A stretch of DNA of 64,000 bases, from NCBI GenBank assembly GCA_963734435.1, contig CAVTHA010000009.1:124001-188000 (forward strand). The letters are read 5' to 3'. Both the position numbers and the translations under genes were made by a program. This document shows positions 8,271 to 16,072 of this stretch, in pieces (positions within the stretch are counted from its first letter, which is position 1; each line of letters opens with the position of its first letter). The DNA is from Bog-756 sp963734435 (lineage in GTDB: Bacteria; Actinomycetota; Acidimicrobiia; Acidimicrobiales; RAAP-2). The notes under the pieces were generated by a model. It did not search any database and had not been told where the DNA came from. It saw nothing but the letters and a program-made list of their open reading frames with translations.

Positions 8271-9923
8271 TCAGGCTGGCGCCCCGGCTGCCGGTACGCC
8301 GTCGAGAAGCTCACGAGCGTGGCGCCGGGCCGACTGGCTGTCGGGCCGACCCGAGAGCATGCGGCTGATCTCGATCACCCTGCCCTCGTGGTCGAGTGGC
8401 ACGACGTCGGACCAGGTGCGGCCGCCTTGCTCGAACTTGCGCACCTCGGTCTGGTGGTCGGCCAAGGCCGCCACTTGGGCCAGATGGGTCACGACGAGGA
8501 CCTGTGCGCCGCGGGCCAACCCGGCCAGCGCCGTCCCGACCGCGGTGGCCGCCGCACCCCCGATGCCGGCGTCGACCTCGTCGAAGGCCATCACCCCGGG
8601 CGACCCGCCGACGGCCAGCCGCACGGCCATCATGGTGCGAGCCAGTTCGCCGCCCGAGGCCACCTTGGCCATCGGCTGTGCCGGCTCGCCGGGGTTGGCC
8701 GCCAACCAGAAGGTGACCTGGTCGGCCGACCCGGTGCCCTCGACCGAGATGGAGAACCGGGCCGAAGGCATGGCCAGACCGCGGAGCGTCGCCTCGATGT
8801 CGGCGGCCAGGCGGGGGGCGGCCCGGCGACGAGCCGTGGCCACCGTCGACTCGGCCGACTCGAGCGTCTGGCGGGCGGACCGGATCTCGTCATCCAACTC
8901 CCGTGCCCGCTGATCCTCACGGTCGATGGCCTCGAGGCGCTCGCGGGCACCGGCGCCGAAACCGAGAACCTCGGCCAGGTTGTCGCCGTACTTCCGTTCG
9001 AGTTGGCGGAAGAGGTGTCTCCGCCGACGGACCGACTCGAGTCGCTCGGGGTCGTCCTCCCAGGTCTCCACGATGACGCGCAGCTCGGCGGCCAGGTCGG
9101 AGAGATCGGCCATGGCGGAGCGGATCCGGTCCGCCAGGAGAGCGATCCGGTCGCGCCCGGACAGCGCACTCGATGCTTCGGCCAGCCGCCCGAGGGCGCT
9201 CGCCTCCTCGGACCCGGACACCGCGGCCAGGGCGGCGGCGGCCGACTCCCGGTAGGTCTCGGCAGCAGCCAACCGATCCTCCTCGGCCTCGAGCCGGTCG
9301 TCCTCCCCGGCGTCTTCGATGCCGACGGCGTCGATCTCGTCGAGTTGGTAGCGCAGGAGGTCCACCTCCCGCGCCCGTTGCCGGCTGTCGCCTCCGAGTG
9401 CGTCGGCGTCGCCGACGAGCCGGCGGAGATGCCGTCGTGCCGATTCGAGCGGGCCCAGGTCGATGTTCCCGAACGAGTCGAGGGCACGGCGCTGGGCGTC
9501 GGTCTGGGTCAGCGACCGGTGCTCGTGTTGGCCGTGCAGCTCGATGAGACCCCGGGCGGCCTCGGTCAGCGCGGCCAGCGACGCCATGCGGCCGTCGATC
9601 CACGCCCTCGAGCGACCGCCGCGTACCACCGACCGGGCCAACACCAGGTCGCGGCTCTCCCCCGACGGGTCGTCTTCGCCTCGGTCGCCGAGGGACCCGT
9701 CGGGGATGGCGAACCGGCCTTCGATGACCGTCTCGTCGGCGCCCGCCCGCACCATCGAAGGGTCGGCCCGACCGCCGAGCAGCAGGCTCAGTGCCTGGAT
9801 CAGCAACGTCTTGCCGGCGCCGGTCTCGCCGGTCAACGCGGTCATGCCGGTGCCGAGGGAGACGGTGACGTCGTCGATCACCCCGAGGTTGCGCACCCGG
9901 AGCTCGACCAGGTGGTGTGGCAT
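8271..9923 (-). CDS. recN: DNA repair protein RecN
   Basis: A 550-residue SMC-like ATPase of double-strand break repair. Walker A is GETGAGKTLL near residue 35. A long central coiled-coil region carries an arginine- and glutamate-rich pattern. The C-terminal half has the ABC signature VASGGELART and Walker B VMAFDEVDAGIGG, followed by VVTHLAQVAALADHQ. I chose ATG 9923 (MPHHLVELRVRNLGVIDD), 11 bases after the nadK stop. The open frame upstream of that is a nadK shadow. Conserved order tlyA-nadK-recN, as in mycobacteria, supports a single operon. Confidence 0.97.
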   Translation of the reverse strand: MPHHLVELRVRNLGVIDDVTVSLGTGMTALTGETGAGKTLLIQALSLLLGGRADPSMVRAGADETVIEGRFAIPDGSLGDRGEDDPSGESRDLVLARSVVRGGRSRAWIDGRMASLAALTEAARGLIELHGQHEHRSLTQTDAQRRALDSFGNIDLGPLESARRHLRRLVGDADALGGDSRQRAREVDLLRYQLDEIDAVGIEDAGEDDRLEAEEDRLAAAETYRESAAAALAAVSGSEEASALGRLAEASSALSGRDRIALLADRIRSAMADLSDLAAELRVIVETWEDDPERLESVRRRRHLFRQLERKYGDNLAEVLGFGAGARERLEAIDREDQRARELDDEIRSARQTLESAESTVATARRRAAPRLAADIEATLRGLAMPSARFSISVEGTGSADQVTFWLAANPGEPAQPMAKVASGGELARTMMAVRLAVGGSPGVMAFDEVDAGIGGAAATAVGTALAGLARGAQVLVVTHLAQVAALADHQTEVRKFEQGGRTWSDVVPLDHEGRVIEISRMLSGRPDSQSARRHARELLDGVPAAGAPA

Positions 9924-9934
9924 CCGCCCGCTCC

Positions 9935-10759
9935 CTACCGGTCGGCGAGGTGGAACTTGGCCCGCAGGATGGCGTGGAAGTCCCGCCAGCCGAAGGTCAC
10001 CAGTCGGGCCGGCTGCTCGCCTTCGCGACAGTCGACGGCGGTGCCGGGCACCAGCTGCGAGACGGTCACCCCGTCGACCACCAGCACGGCGGCACGAGGC
10101 TCGAGCACCTCGAGCCGCAGATGTTCGGCGGGGTCGAGGACGAGGGGCCGGTCGAAGAGCATGTGGGGCGAGACCGGGGTGACCACGATGGACCGCAGGC
10201 CGGGAGACAGCAGGGGCCCGCGGGCGGAGAGGTTGTAGGCCGTGGACCCGGTGGGTGTGGCCACCAGCAGCCCGTCGGCCGCGTAGGTGACGAACGGGCG
10301 CCCGTCGATGGCGGTGGCGACCCGGACGGTGTGGCCGGGCACCGTCTTCTCGACCGTGGCCTCGTTGAGCGCCGTCCGTCGGACCCGCTCGGTCCCGTCG
10401 GGGCCGGTGACGGTCACCGACAGCGTCATTCGCTCCTCCACCTGGTGGGAGCCGCTGAGGAACCGGGCCAACGCCTCCTCCAGGTCGGGGGGCTCGACCT
10501 GGGTGAGGTAACCGAGTCGGCCGACGTTGACCCCGAGCAAGGGGATACCGCCGGCCAGGGCGGCGTCGAGGCACCGCAACAGGGTGCCATCGCCCCCGAG
10601 ACTCACCAACAGGTCGGCTCCGTCCACCGGGGCGGGCCCGTCGGGTCCGGGGACGAGCACCCCTTTGTGTCCCTGGTCGGCCAGCCACGTCGCGGCCCGT
10701 TCAGCCAGCAGGGCGGCCTCCGGTCGGAGGGGATGGGGGTAGAACGCGATCACGGCCAT
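9935..10759 (-). CDS. nadK: NAD kinase
   Basis: Phosphorylates NAD to NADP in the cytoplasm. The 274-residue protein carries the diagnostic GGDGT motif at residues 55-59, VGRLGYLTQ, the ALNEATVEK region that binds the nicotinamide ribose, and the glycine-rich DGLLVATPTGSTAYNLSA. ATG 10759 begins MAVIAFYPHP. The gene lies 8 bases downstream of tlyA and 11 bases upstream of recN, so it is probably transcribed with them. Confidence 0.97.
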   Translation of the reverse strand: MAVIAFYPHPLRPEAALLAERAATWLADQGHKGVLVPGPDGPAPVDGADLLVSLGGDGTLLRCLDAALAGGIPLLGVNVGRLGYLTQVEPPDLEEALARFLSGSHQVEERMTLSVTVTGPDGTERVRRTALNEATVEKTVPGHTVRVATAIDGRPFVTYAADGLLVATPTGSTAYNLSARGPLLSPGLRSIVVTPVSPHMLFDRPLVLDPAEHLRLEVLEPRAAVLVVDGVTVSQLVPGTAVDCREGEQPARLVTFGWRDFHAILRAKFHLADR

Positions 10760-10767
10760 CGCCCGGG

Positions 10768-11628
10768 CTAGCCCTCCCGTCCCGACCCGGCCGCCTCGGC
10801 CAGCGCCGGGTCCAACAGGGCCGACAGGTCGGGCGTCGGGTCGGTCCGCTGGAGAGCCCTGGCGCCGGTCGGTGTGGCCGGAGTGCGGGCGTGGAGCAGG
10901 AACTCGGTGTTGCCGGCCGCGCCGGCCAGAGGAGAGGGCATGGCCCCCATGATGTCCGCTCCGGCGGCGCCGAGCGCGCCCGCCACGTCGTAGAGCGCCC
11001 GCCGGTGGACGGCGGGGTCCCGGATGACCCCGTGCCCGCGGGACGCCTCGGCCCGCCCCGCCTCGAACTGGGGCTTCACGAGGACGATCACCGGAGCACC
11101 CGGAGCCACTGCCTCCCCGACGAGCACCGGCACGGCCCGCTGCAAGGATATGAAGGAGAGGTCGGCGGTGACCAGGTCGACCGGTTCACTTCCCACCGTC
11201 GCCAGGGTGAGGTCCCGGATGTCGGTCCGCTCGCAGCCGATCACGCGCCCGTCGGCACGCAGGCGCTCGTGGAGCTGGCCCCGCCCCACGTCGACGGCGT
11301 AGACGGTCGATGCCCCGGCCTGCAGCAGGCAGTCGGTGAAGCCGCCGGTCGAGGCGCCGGCGTCGAGCGCCCGCCGCCCTCGCGGGTCGACGGCGAAACG
11401 GGCCAGGGCGCCGGCCAGCTTCTCGCCGCCCCGGCTCACGTAGCGGGGCGGGGGCCCGAGGAGCTCGATCGGCTCATTCCTCCCGACCAGACGCGACGGC
11501 TTGTCGGCGATGGTCCCCGACACCAGCACCAGGCGCCGCTGCACCAGGGCCACCGCGCCGGGCCGACTGTCGGCCAAGCCGCGGTCGACGAGGGCCCGGT
11601 CGAGCCGGCGCCGGGGCGGGCCGGTCAG
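10768..11628 (-). CDS. tlyA: TlyA family 2'-O-ribose rRNA methyltransferase
   Basis: Methylates 16S and 23S rRNA cytidines in mycobacteria. An N-terminal S4 RNA-binding domain (RRRLDRALVDRGLADSR) precedes a Rossmann methyltransferase with the SAM motif LDAGASTGGFTDCLL, then DLVTADLSFISL and LVKPQFEAG. The start is a problem. The nearest conventional codon, TTG 11577, would cut off the first S4 helix. The only in-frame candidate that keeps it is CTG 11628, whose first bases overlap the TGA of the phasin-like gene. I therefore annotate from 11628 (286 residues) but cannot exclude 11577. The C-terminal 40 residues are low-complexity. Confidence 0.9.
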   Translation of the reverse strand: MTGPPRRRLDRALVDRGLADSRPGAVALVQRRLVLVSGTIADKPSRLVGRNEPIELLGPPPRYVSRGGEKLAGALARFAVDPRGRRALDAGASTGGFTDCLLQAGASTVYAVDVGRGQLHERLRADGRVIGCERTDIRDLTLATVGSEPVDLVTADLSFISLQRAVPVLVGEAVAPGAPVIVLVKPQFEAGRAEASRGHGVIRDPAVHRRALYDVAGALGAAGADIMGAMPSPLAGAAGNTEFLLHARTPATPTGARALQRTDPTPDLSALLDPALAEAAGSGREG

Positions 11629-12176
11629 CCTGCCGTCCCGGACGACGACTTCTTGGCCACCGCCTTCTTGGCCGTGGACTTCTTGGCGGCCGCCTTCTTG
11701 GCCGTGGCCTTCTTGGCCGGAGACTTCTTGGCCGGAGACTTCTTGGCTGCCGCCTTCTTGGCCGGAGACTTCTTGGCTGCCGCCTTCTTGGCCGGAGACT
11801 TCTTGGCTGCCGCCTTCTTGGCGGTGCCCTTCGTGGCGGTCGACTTCTTGCCCGCCGCCCCCCGCCCGCCGGTGGCCGCCCGACCGGCTTCGGCGGTGCG
11901 GCCGATCAGGGAGACGACCTGTTTCGCCAGTTCTTCGAGGTTGGTGATGCCCAGGTTCTCGAGCTGGCGATCGACCTCCTGGCGGACTTGGGCGAACATC
12001 GCCTCCTGGCTCTTGCGGCTGCGCTCGATGAGGTCGTCGACCTTGGCCCTGGCGTCGCCCCGGAACTCGCCACTCTGCACCAGCTCGGAGACGAGCTCCT
12101 CGGCCCGGGCCCGGGTCAGGTTGGTGAAGGCGATTCCGGCATCGAGGTACTTCTGGAATGGGTCTTTGTTGGCCAT
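11625..12176 (-). CDS. Phasin-like protein with histone-H1-like lysine/alanine tail
   Basis: A 183-residue protein. Residues 1-100 form an amphipathic helical domain (MANKDPFQKYLDAGIAF, then a charged coiled-coil-prone stretch) like phasins and PhaF/PhaI granule proteins. Residues 108-178 are a basic tail of AAKKSPAKK repeats resembling histone H1 or the PhaF C-terminus. Such proteins can bind storage granules and DNA at once; that role is inferred. The tail is encoded by perfect 30-bp DNA repeats. A promoter box TAGAGT lies six bases before ATG 12176, and a perfect inverted repeat lies just upstream of it. It sits between the HAD gene and tlyA, so its regulation may differ from the operon around it. 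Confidence 0.85.
   Translation of the reverse strand: MANKDPFQKYLDAGIAFTNLTRARAEELVSELVQSGEFRGDARAKVDDLIERSRKSQEAMFAQVRQEVDRQLENLGITNLEELAKQVVSLIGRTAEAGRAATGGRGAAGKKSTATKGTAKKAAAKKSPAKKAAAKKSPAKKAAAKKSPAKKSPAKKATAKKAAAKKSTAKKAVAKKSSSGTAG
11731..11820. repeat. Three perfect 30-bp tandem repeats in the phasin-like tail
   Basis: The 30-bp unit beginning GCCGGAGACTTCTTGGCTGC occurs three times without a mismatch at 11731-11760, 11761-11790 and 11791-11820. Partial and diverged copies lie on both sides. Each unit encodes ten residues of the KKAAAKKSPA tail. Perfect copies suggest recent expansion by slippage or recombination. Confidence 0.95.
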
Positions 12177-12182
12177 TTTATC

Positions 12183-12188
12183 ACTCTA
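12183..12188 (-). promoter_or_regulatory. -10 box of the phasin-like gene (leaderless promoter)
   Basis: TAGAGT on the minus strand is followed by GATAAA and then ATG 12176, the same six-base spacing seen for pyrG. This implies transcription starts at the A of the start codon. Confidence 0.55.
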
Positions 12189-12193
12189 CCTGG

Positions 12194-12216
12194 AGTGCTT
12201 GCTATCAGCAAGCACT
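12194..12216. promoter_or_regulatory. Perfect 9-bp inverted repeat, candidate operator
   Basis: AGTGCTTGC-TATCA-GCAAGCACT is a perfect inverted repeat with a 5-base spacer. It spans positions -18 to -40 relative to the inferred start of the phasin-like mRNA, that is the -35 region. It overlaps the stop codon of the upstream HAD gene. The position suits a repressor or activator site. It is a poor terminator for the minus strand because no T-run follows in that direction. Confidence 0.45.
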
Positions 12217-13038
12217 TTTGCCCGACGTCTGGGCGGACAGCGACTCCCGGACCAGAGTCACCAGATCGGGCGACCGCCGGGCCACGGGTACACCTGACCC
12301 GTCGGGTCCGGCCGGAGTGACACCCGAGTCGACCAGAGCGAACGGGATACCCATGCGTTCGGCCAGCCGGCCGTCGGTTCGGGGCTGATCCCCCACCACC
12401 ACCACCGAGGTGTCTCCCTCGCCGAACCCGAACCGGTCCTGCATCAGCCGTGCCATGGCCCGGTGGGGCTTGCCCGCCACTTCCGGCGTGAGCCCCGAGG
12501 CGGTGGCCACCGCCGCCACCAGCGCTCCTGATCCGGGCACCAGGCCGGCCGGCGTGGGATGCGTCGGGTCTTCGTTGGTGGCGATCAACCGGCCCGAGGC
12601 GCGTGCGGCCGACGCCACGGATGCCAGCCGGTCGAAGTCGAAGGTGTGGCTCCACCCCACGACGGCGGCATCGACCGGGCCCTCGTCGGCGATGGCGACG
12701 CCTCGCCGGTGGAGCGCCTCGAGCATGCCTCCTTCCGCCAGCACCTTCACCGATTGGCCGGGCTCCAGCAGCGTGGCCGCCGCCGCCGCCGACGTGGCGA
12801 GGTCCCCGGGCTCGGAATCGATACCCACCCGGGCCAGTCGGTCGAGCAGCTGTTGCGTGGTCGGGGCGGAGTTGTTGGTGGCGAACACCACCCGAATGCC
12901 ATGCCGACGGAGATCGCCCACGGCTGCGGCGACGTCACCGATCGGCTCACCGGCCAGCCAGACCACCCCGTCGAGGTCGATGATCCAGAGCGATGCGGAT
13001 CCCAATCTTGCCGCCGCGCTCGGATCCTCCCCGCTCAT
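12205..13038 (-). CDS. HAD-superfamily phosphatase (NagD/PGP-like)
   Basis: A 277-residue haloacid-dehalogenase phosphatase. Motif I is IIDLDGVVW near residue 20, motif II FATNNSAPT, the lysine motif GKPHRAMARLM, and motif IV VVVVGDQPRTDGRLAE. The large cap between motifs II and III is of the NagD type (C2 cap). The same family sits beside tlyA in mycobacteria, where it is a glycerol-3-phosphate phosphatase, so that activity is a reasonable guess. ATG 13038 overlaps the desaturase stop in an ATGA arrangement, indicating translational coupling. Confidence 0.88.
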   Translation of the reverse strand: MSGEDPSAAARLGSASLWIIDLDGVVWLAGEPIGDVAAAVGDLRRHGIRVVFATNNSAPTTQQLLDRLARVGIDSEPGDLATSAAAAATLLEPGQSVKVLAEGGMLEALHRRGVAIADEGPVDAAVVGWSHTFDFDRLASVASAARASGRLIATNEDPTHPTPAGLVPGSGALVAAVATASGLTPEVAGKPHRAMARLMQDRFGFGEGDTSVVVVGDQPRTDGRLAERMGIPFALVDSGVTPAGPDGSGVPVARRSPDLVTLVRESLSAQTSGKSAC

Positions 13039-14198
13039 TCGGAGGGGTCGGGTGCGGACGGCTCGGCCGGCGCCACCTTCTCCACCCGCCGGGTCCGGCG
13101 GGTGGAAACCGCCAGCTGGTCGGCCGTCTCCAGCACGCGTGAGATCAACCCGGAGAGGTGTGACCGCGACTCGGCGACGGGACCGTGGTCCTCGACAACC
13201 GCCGGTGCCGCTGCATGCGATTCCGAGGACCGGGCCACCGGCCGCGTGCTGAGGTCGGCGATGCGCTCCCCGGCCACCCTGGCCGCCCGTTCCCAATAGG
13301 ACCGGAACATGCCGATGTCGAACGCACCGTCCCGTACCCGGGCCTGGTCGAGAAGACGCGCCGGGGGGTCCTTCAGGTCGCGCACCACGTGCAGCCACGA
13401 CAGCACCCGCAGCGTGTACCAGGTGGGATCGACCTCCCACCAGGCGAAGCCCTGGCGCGACGAGGCGGGCAGGTAATGGTGATTGTTGTGCCACCCCTCG
13501 CCCCCGGTGAGCAAGGCGATGAACAAGGAGTTCCGACTGGTGTCGGGCGTGGCGAACCGCCGCCGGCCGATCACGTGGGCCATCGAGTTGACCAGGAAGG
13601 TGGCGTGCCAGAGGAGGACGGTGGAGAGGAAGAAGCCGATGACCAGACCACCCCACCCGCCGACGAGGAGGCAGAACGCGGCGAGCATGGCCGGGCCGAT
13701 CCACGAGAAACGCTCCAGGAAGCGAAGTTCGGGATAGGCGGCGAAGTCCTTGATGGCCGCCACGTCACACGCCTTGTACTTGGTGGACAGGATCCACCCC
13801 ACGTGGCTCCACCAGAAGCCGTCCCGGGGCGAGTGGACGTCGCCGTCGAGATCGGTGAAACGGTGGTGCACCCGGTGATGACCGGCCCACCACAGCGGCC
13901 CCTTCTGTAGCGCCGTCGTGCCCCCGAACGCCATGAGGAACTGGTTCACCCGGCCCATCCGGTAGCTGCGATGGGCGAAGTACCGGTGGTACCCGGCGGT
14001 GATGAAGAACATCCGGACCAGGTAGGCGCAGGCGCAGAGCACCCAGTCCTGCCAGGTCACCACCACGAACAGCGCGGCGAAGGGCACGACATGGGCCGCC
14101 AGGAACGGTGTGGCGCTCAACCAGGCCGTCCCCTCCTTCGACTTCTCCGGCCCAAAGGGAATGGCAGTGGCGGTCGGCCGGGTGTCTGTGGAGGTCAT
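13035..14198 (-). CDS. Acyl-CoA delta-9 fatty acid desaturase
   Basis: A 387-residue membrane di-iron desaturase. The three histidine boxes are present: HRYFAH at residues 71-76, HHRVHH at 107-112, and HNNHH near residue 245. Four hydrophobic segments flank them. This matches stearoyl-CoA type desaturases, which introduce a cis double bond into acyl-CoA and adjust membrane fluidity. The C-terminal 70 residues are charged and low-complexity. ATG 14198 begins MTSTDTRP. A TACCAT box on the minus strand at 14227-14232 could give a 5' leader of about 22 bases. Confidence 0.93.
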   Translation of the reverse strand: MTSTDTRPTATAIPFGPEKSKEGTAWLSATPFLAAHVVPFAALFVVVTWQDWVLCACAYLVRMFFITAGYHRYFAHRSYRMGRVNQFLMAFGGTTALQKGPLWWAGHHRVHHRFTDLDGDVHSPRDGFWWSHVGWILSTKYKACDVAAIKDFAAYPELRFLERFSWIGPAMLAAFCLLVGGWGGLVIGFFLSTVLLWHATFLVNSMAHVIGRRRFATPDTSRNSLFIALLTGGEGWHNNHHYLPASSRQGFAWWEVDPTWYTLRVLSWLHVVRDLKDPPARLLDQARVRDGAFDIGMFRSYWERAARVAGERIADLSTRPVARSSESHAAAPAVVEDHGPVAESRSHLSGLISRVLETADQLAVSTRRTRRVEKVAPAEPSAPDPSE

Positions 14199-14283
14199 GG
14201 AAGGCGCCTAGCAGCGGTGAGGCGAATGGTATCCCACGGGCCTCCGACCCGGCGCCACCGGGGGGCGCACCGGGCCGGTTCGG

Positions 14284-15414
14284 TCACTTCGGCACGTAGA
14301 GGTTGCCGTCGCCCCCTTGGACGACGGAGATCTTGGTCAGCCCGATCGGGGCCGGACCGCGCACCACCGCACCGTTCCTGGGGTTGAACTCGGAGCCATG
14401 GCAGGGGCAGGCGATGATCCGCGCCGACGCCTGGTAAGCCACGGTGCAGCCCTGATGCGGGCAAACGGCGTCGAAGGCCACGAAGGCCCCGGCTGTCTGC
14501 TGGATCACGAGCGACGGGTCACCGCTCTTCGGATCGGTGAAGTTGGCTGACCCGCCGACGGGGACGCTCGCCGCCGGTCCGATAGCCGTTCCGGATGGAT
14601 CCGACGGCGGTGTCGTACCTCCCGCATGAGCAGTGCTGGAGGTGGTCGAGGACCCCGATCCCGAACCGGAGCCACTTCTCGACAGGGTGCCGGCCGGCTG
14701 CGCGGTCGTATCGGTGGTGCCCCCGGCCAGCCGGCCGAGTGCTGCGGTCAACCCGCCGAGTACCACGACCACTCCGGCGGCGATGCCGGTGAGCGCGCCC
14801 TTGGATAGCACGGCGCGGCGCGACATCGATGCCGGCGCGCCGCCAAGCCGTTGCTCACGATCCGTCAGCCAGGTATCGAGAGCCGGGGCCCCGGCCGCCC
14901 CAGCCAACAGCATCGGCGTCCAAGCGAAGAAGAAGACGAGGTCGGAACCGGTGTAGTAGGGCGATGCGTGGAAGCTCACCGTCAGGAAGAGACTGAGGGA
15001 GAGAGCCATCCCGGCCGCGGCCGCCACCCGGGTCCACAGACCGGCCAGGACGCCGACACCGATGGACACCTCACCGATGGCGATGACCAGCCCGACCCCG
15101 GTGGCGTACGGCAACAGATGGCTGGTGAACAGATGAATGGGGCTCGAGTGGACGGTGGCGAGCAGCTGGGCGTGGATGCCGGTCGGGCTGGAAGTCTTGA
15201 GGAATTGGGGATCGGCCAGCTTCTGCAGGCCGGCGAAGAGAAAGGTCACGCCGAGGAACAGACGCAGGGGCATGAGGAACCAGCCGGTCGGAACGGTGCC
15301 GTCAGGCTGCCGCATCGTCCACATGCCGGCGGCTCGGGCGTGGGCCGGCCGCACTCCGGGGTCGTCGGGAGGCCAGCGCCTGGAGCCCGGCCGACCTGGT
15401 GCGCTCGACGTCAT
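14284..15414 (-). CDS. DoxX/DoxD-like membrane domain fused to a Rieske [2Fe-2S] domain
   Basis: A fusion of about 376 residues. The first half is a four-helix DoxX-type membrane domain (LRLFLGVTFLFAGLQKLADP and following helices). A twin-arginine-like SRRAVL sequence and a further hydrophobic segment come next, then a serine/threonine/glycine linker. The C-terminal Rieske domain carries CPHQGC and CPCHGSEFNP, so both cluster-binding pairs are intact. The Rieske domain would sit outside the membrane, suggesting electron transfer linked to quinone or thiosulfate chemistry, but the partner is unknown. GTG 15438 is an alternative start. A TATCGT box at 15437-15442 favours the ATG at 15414. Confidence 0.85.
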   Translation of the reverse strand: MTSSAPGRPGSRRWPPDDPGVRPAHARAAGMWTMRQPDGTVPTGWFLMPLRLFLGVTFLFAGLQKLADPQFLKTSSPTGIHAQLLATVHSSPIHLFTSHLLPYATGVGLVIAIGEVSIGVGVLAGLWTRVAAAAGMALSLSLFLTVSFHASPYYTGSDLVFFFAWTPMLLAGAAGAPALDTWLTDREQRLGGAPASMSRRAVLSKGALTGIAAGVVVVLGGLTAALGRLAGGTTDTTAQPAGTLSRSGSGSGSGSSTTSSTAHAGGTTPPSDPSGTAIGPAASVPVGGSANFTDPKSGDPSLVIQQTAGAFVAFDAVCPHQGCTVAYQASARIIACPCHGSEFNPRNGAVVRGPAPIGLTKISVVQGGDGNLYVPK

Positions 15415-15524
15415 CGCCGTGCATCCATGTCGGGGCACGATACAGGAGGCTCTTGCTCAGGTGGCATCGGTGTCAGGGCTGTATCCAGGGCTCCCGCCGA
15501 TCTGCTCTGGGCCGGTGCGGCGCA

Positions 15525-15530
15525 TACCAT
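15525..15530 (+). promoter_or_regulatory. -10 box of the small membrane protein gene (leaderless)
   Basis: TACCAT, then GGGCCC, then GTG 15537. The six-base spacing makes the start codon the likely first transcribed base, and it fixes the start well inside a longer open frame. Confidence 0.55.
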
Positions 15531-15536
15531 GGGCCC

Positions 15537-15944
15537 GTGGACCGGTTGGCAGTGGTGCCCCAAACGTCGATCGAGGCCCCCCAGCGATCGCGTGCCGACG
15601 AAGCCATGCGCCGCCTGCTCCGCGTTCCCGGCGACCGACCACCCATCGACGAGTCAGAGACCCACCGCATCTTCAGCGCGTCGATCTTCCTCTCGGCCCT
15701 GCGTTGCCTGGTCAGCTACATCGTCCTGCCCGTCCTGTTGCCTGCCGTCGGCTTGGCCCGCGGTGTCGGGCCGGCCATCGGCATCCCCATCGGGGTGCTG
15801 GCGCTGACCTTCGACTATCTCGGCATCCGCCGGTTCTGGCTCGCCGACCACCGTCAGCGGTGGGCATTCACCGCCCTGTACGCCGTAGTGGGCGGGATGG
15901 TTCTGACCCTCGTGATCGTGGACATCCTCGAAGCGGTGGGCTGA
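15537..15944 (+). CDS. Small membrane protein of unknown function
   Basis: A 135-residue protein. A polar N-terminal 45 residues (RLLRVPGDRPPIDESETHRIF) is followed by three hydrophobic segments separated by short basic loops (YLGIRRFWLADHRQRW). I do not recognise a named family, although small membrane proteins of this shape are common in actinobacteria. The open frame continues upstream to 15399, but a -10 box six bases before GTG 15537 sets the start. It diverges from the DoxX-Rieske gene, sharing an intergenic region of about 120 bases. Confidence 0.65.
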   Translation: MDRLAVVPQTSIEAPQRSRADEAMRRLLRVPGDRPPIDESETHRIFSASIFLSALRCLVSYIVLPVLLPAVGLARGVGPAIGIPIGVLALTFDYLGIRRFWLADHRQRWAFTALYAVVGGMVLTLVIVDILEAVG

Positions 15945-16072
15945 CCACCCGCTCCCGTCCCGCTTCCCTTCCCCGACTCTCCCGCCCGCTTTCCCGCCGT
16001 CCCGTCACCCGGCGTCTCCCGCGCCTCCGGCCCATCGCCCCTGGTGACTCAAGGGTTTCGACCTAGCGGCCG

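Noticed and set aside
11731..11820. CRISPR-like array
   Set aside because: The repeats are contiguous without spacers and are in frame within a protein-coding gene. No CRISPR array was seen anywhere in the window.
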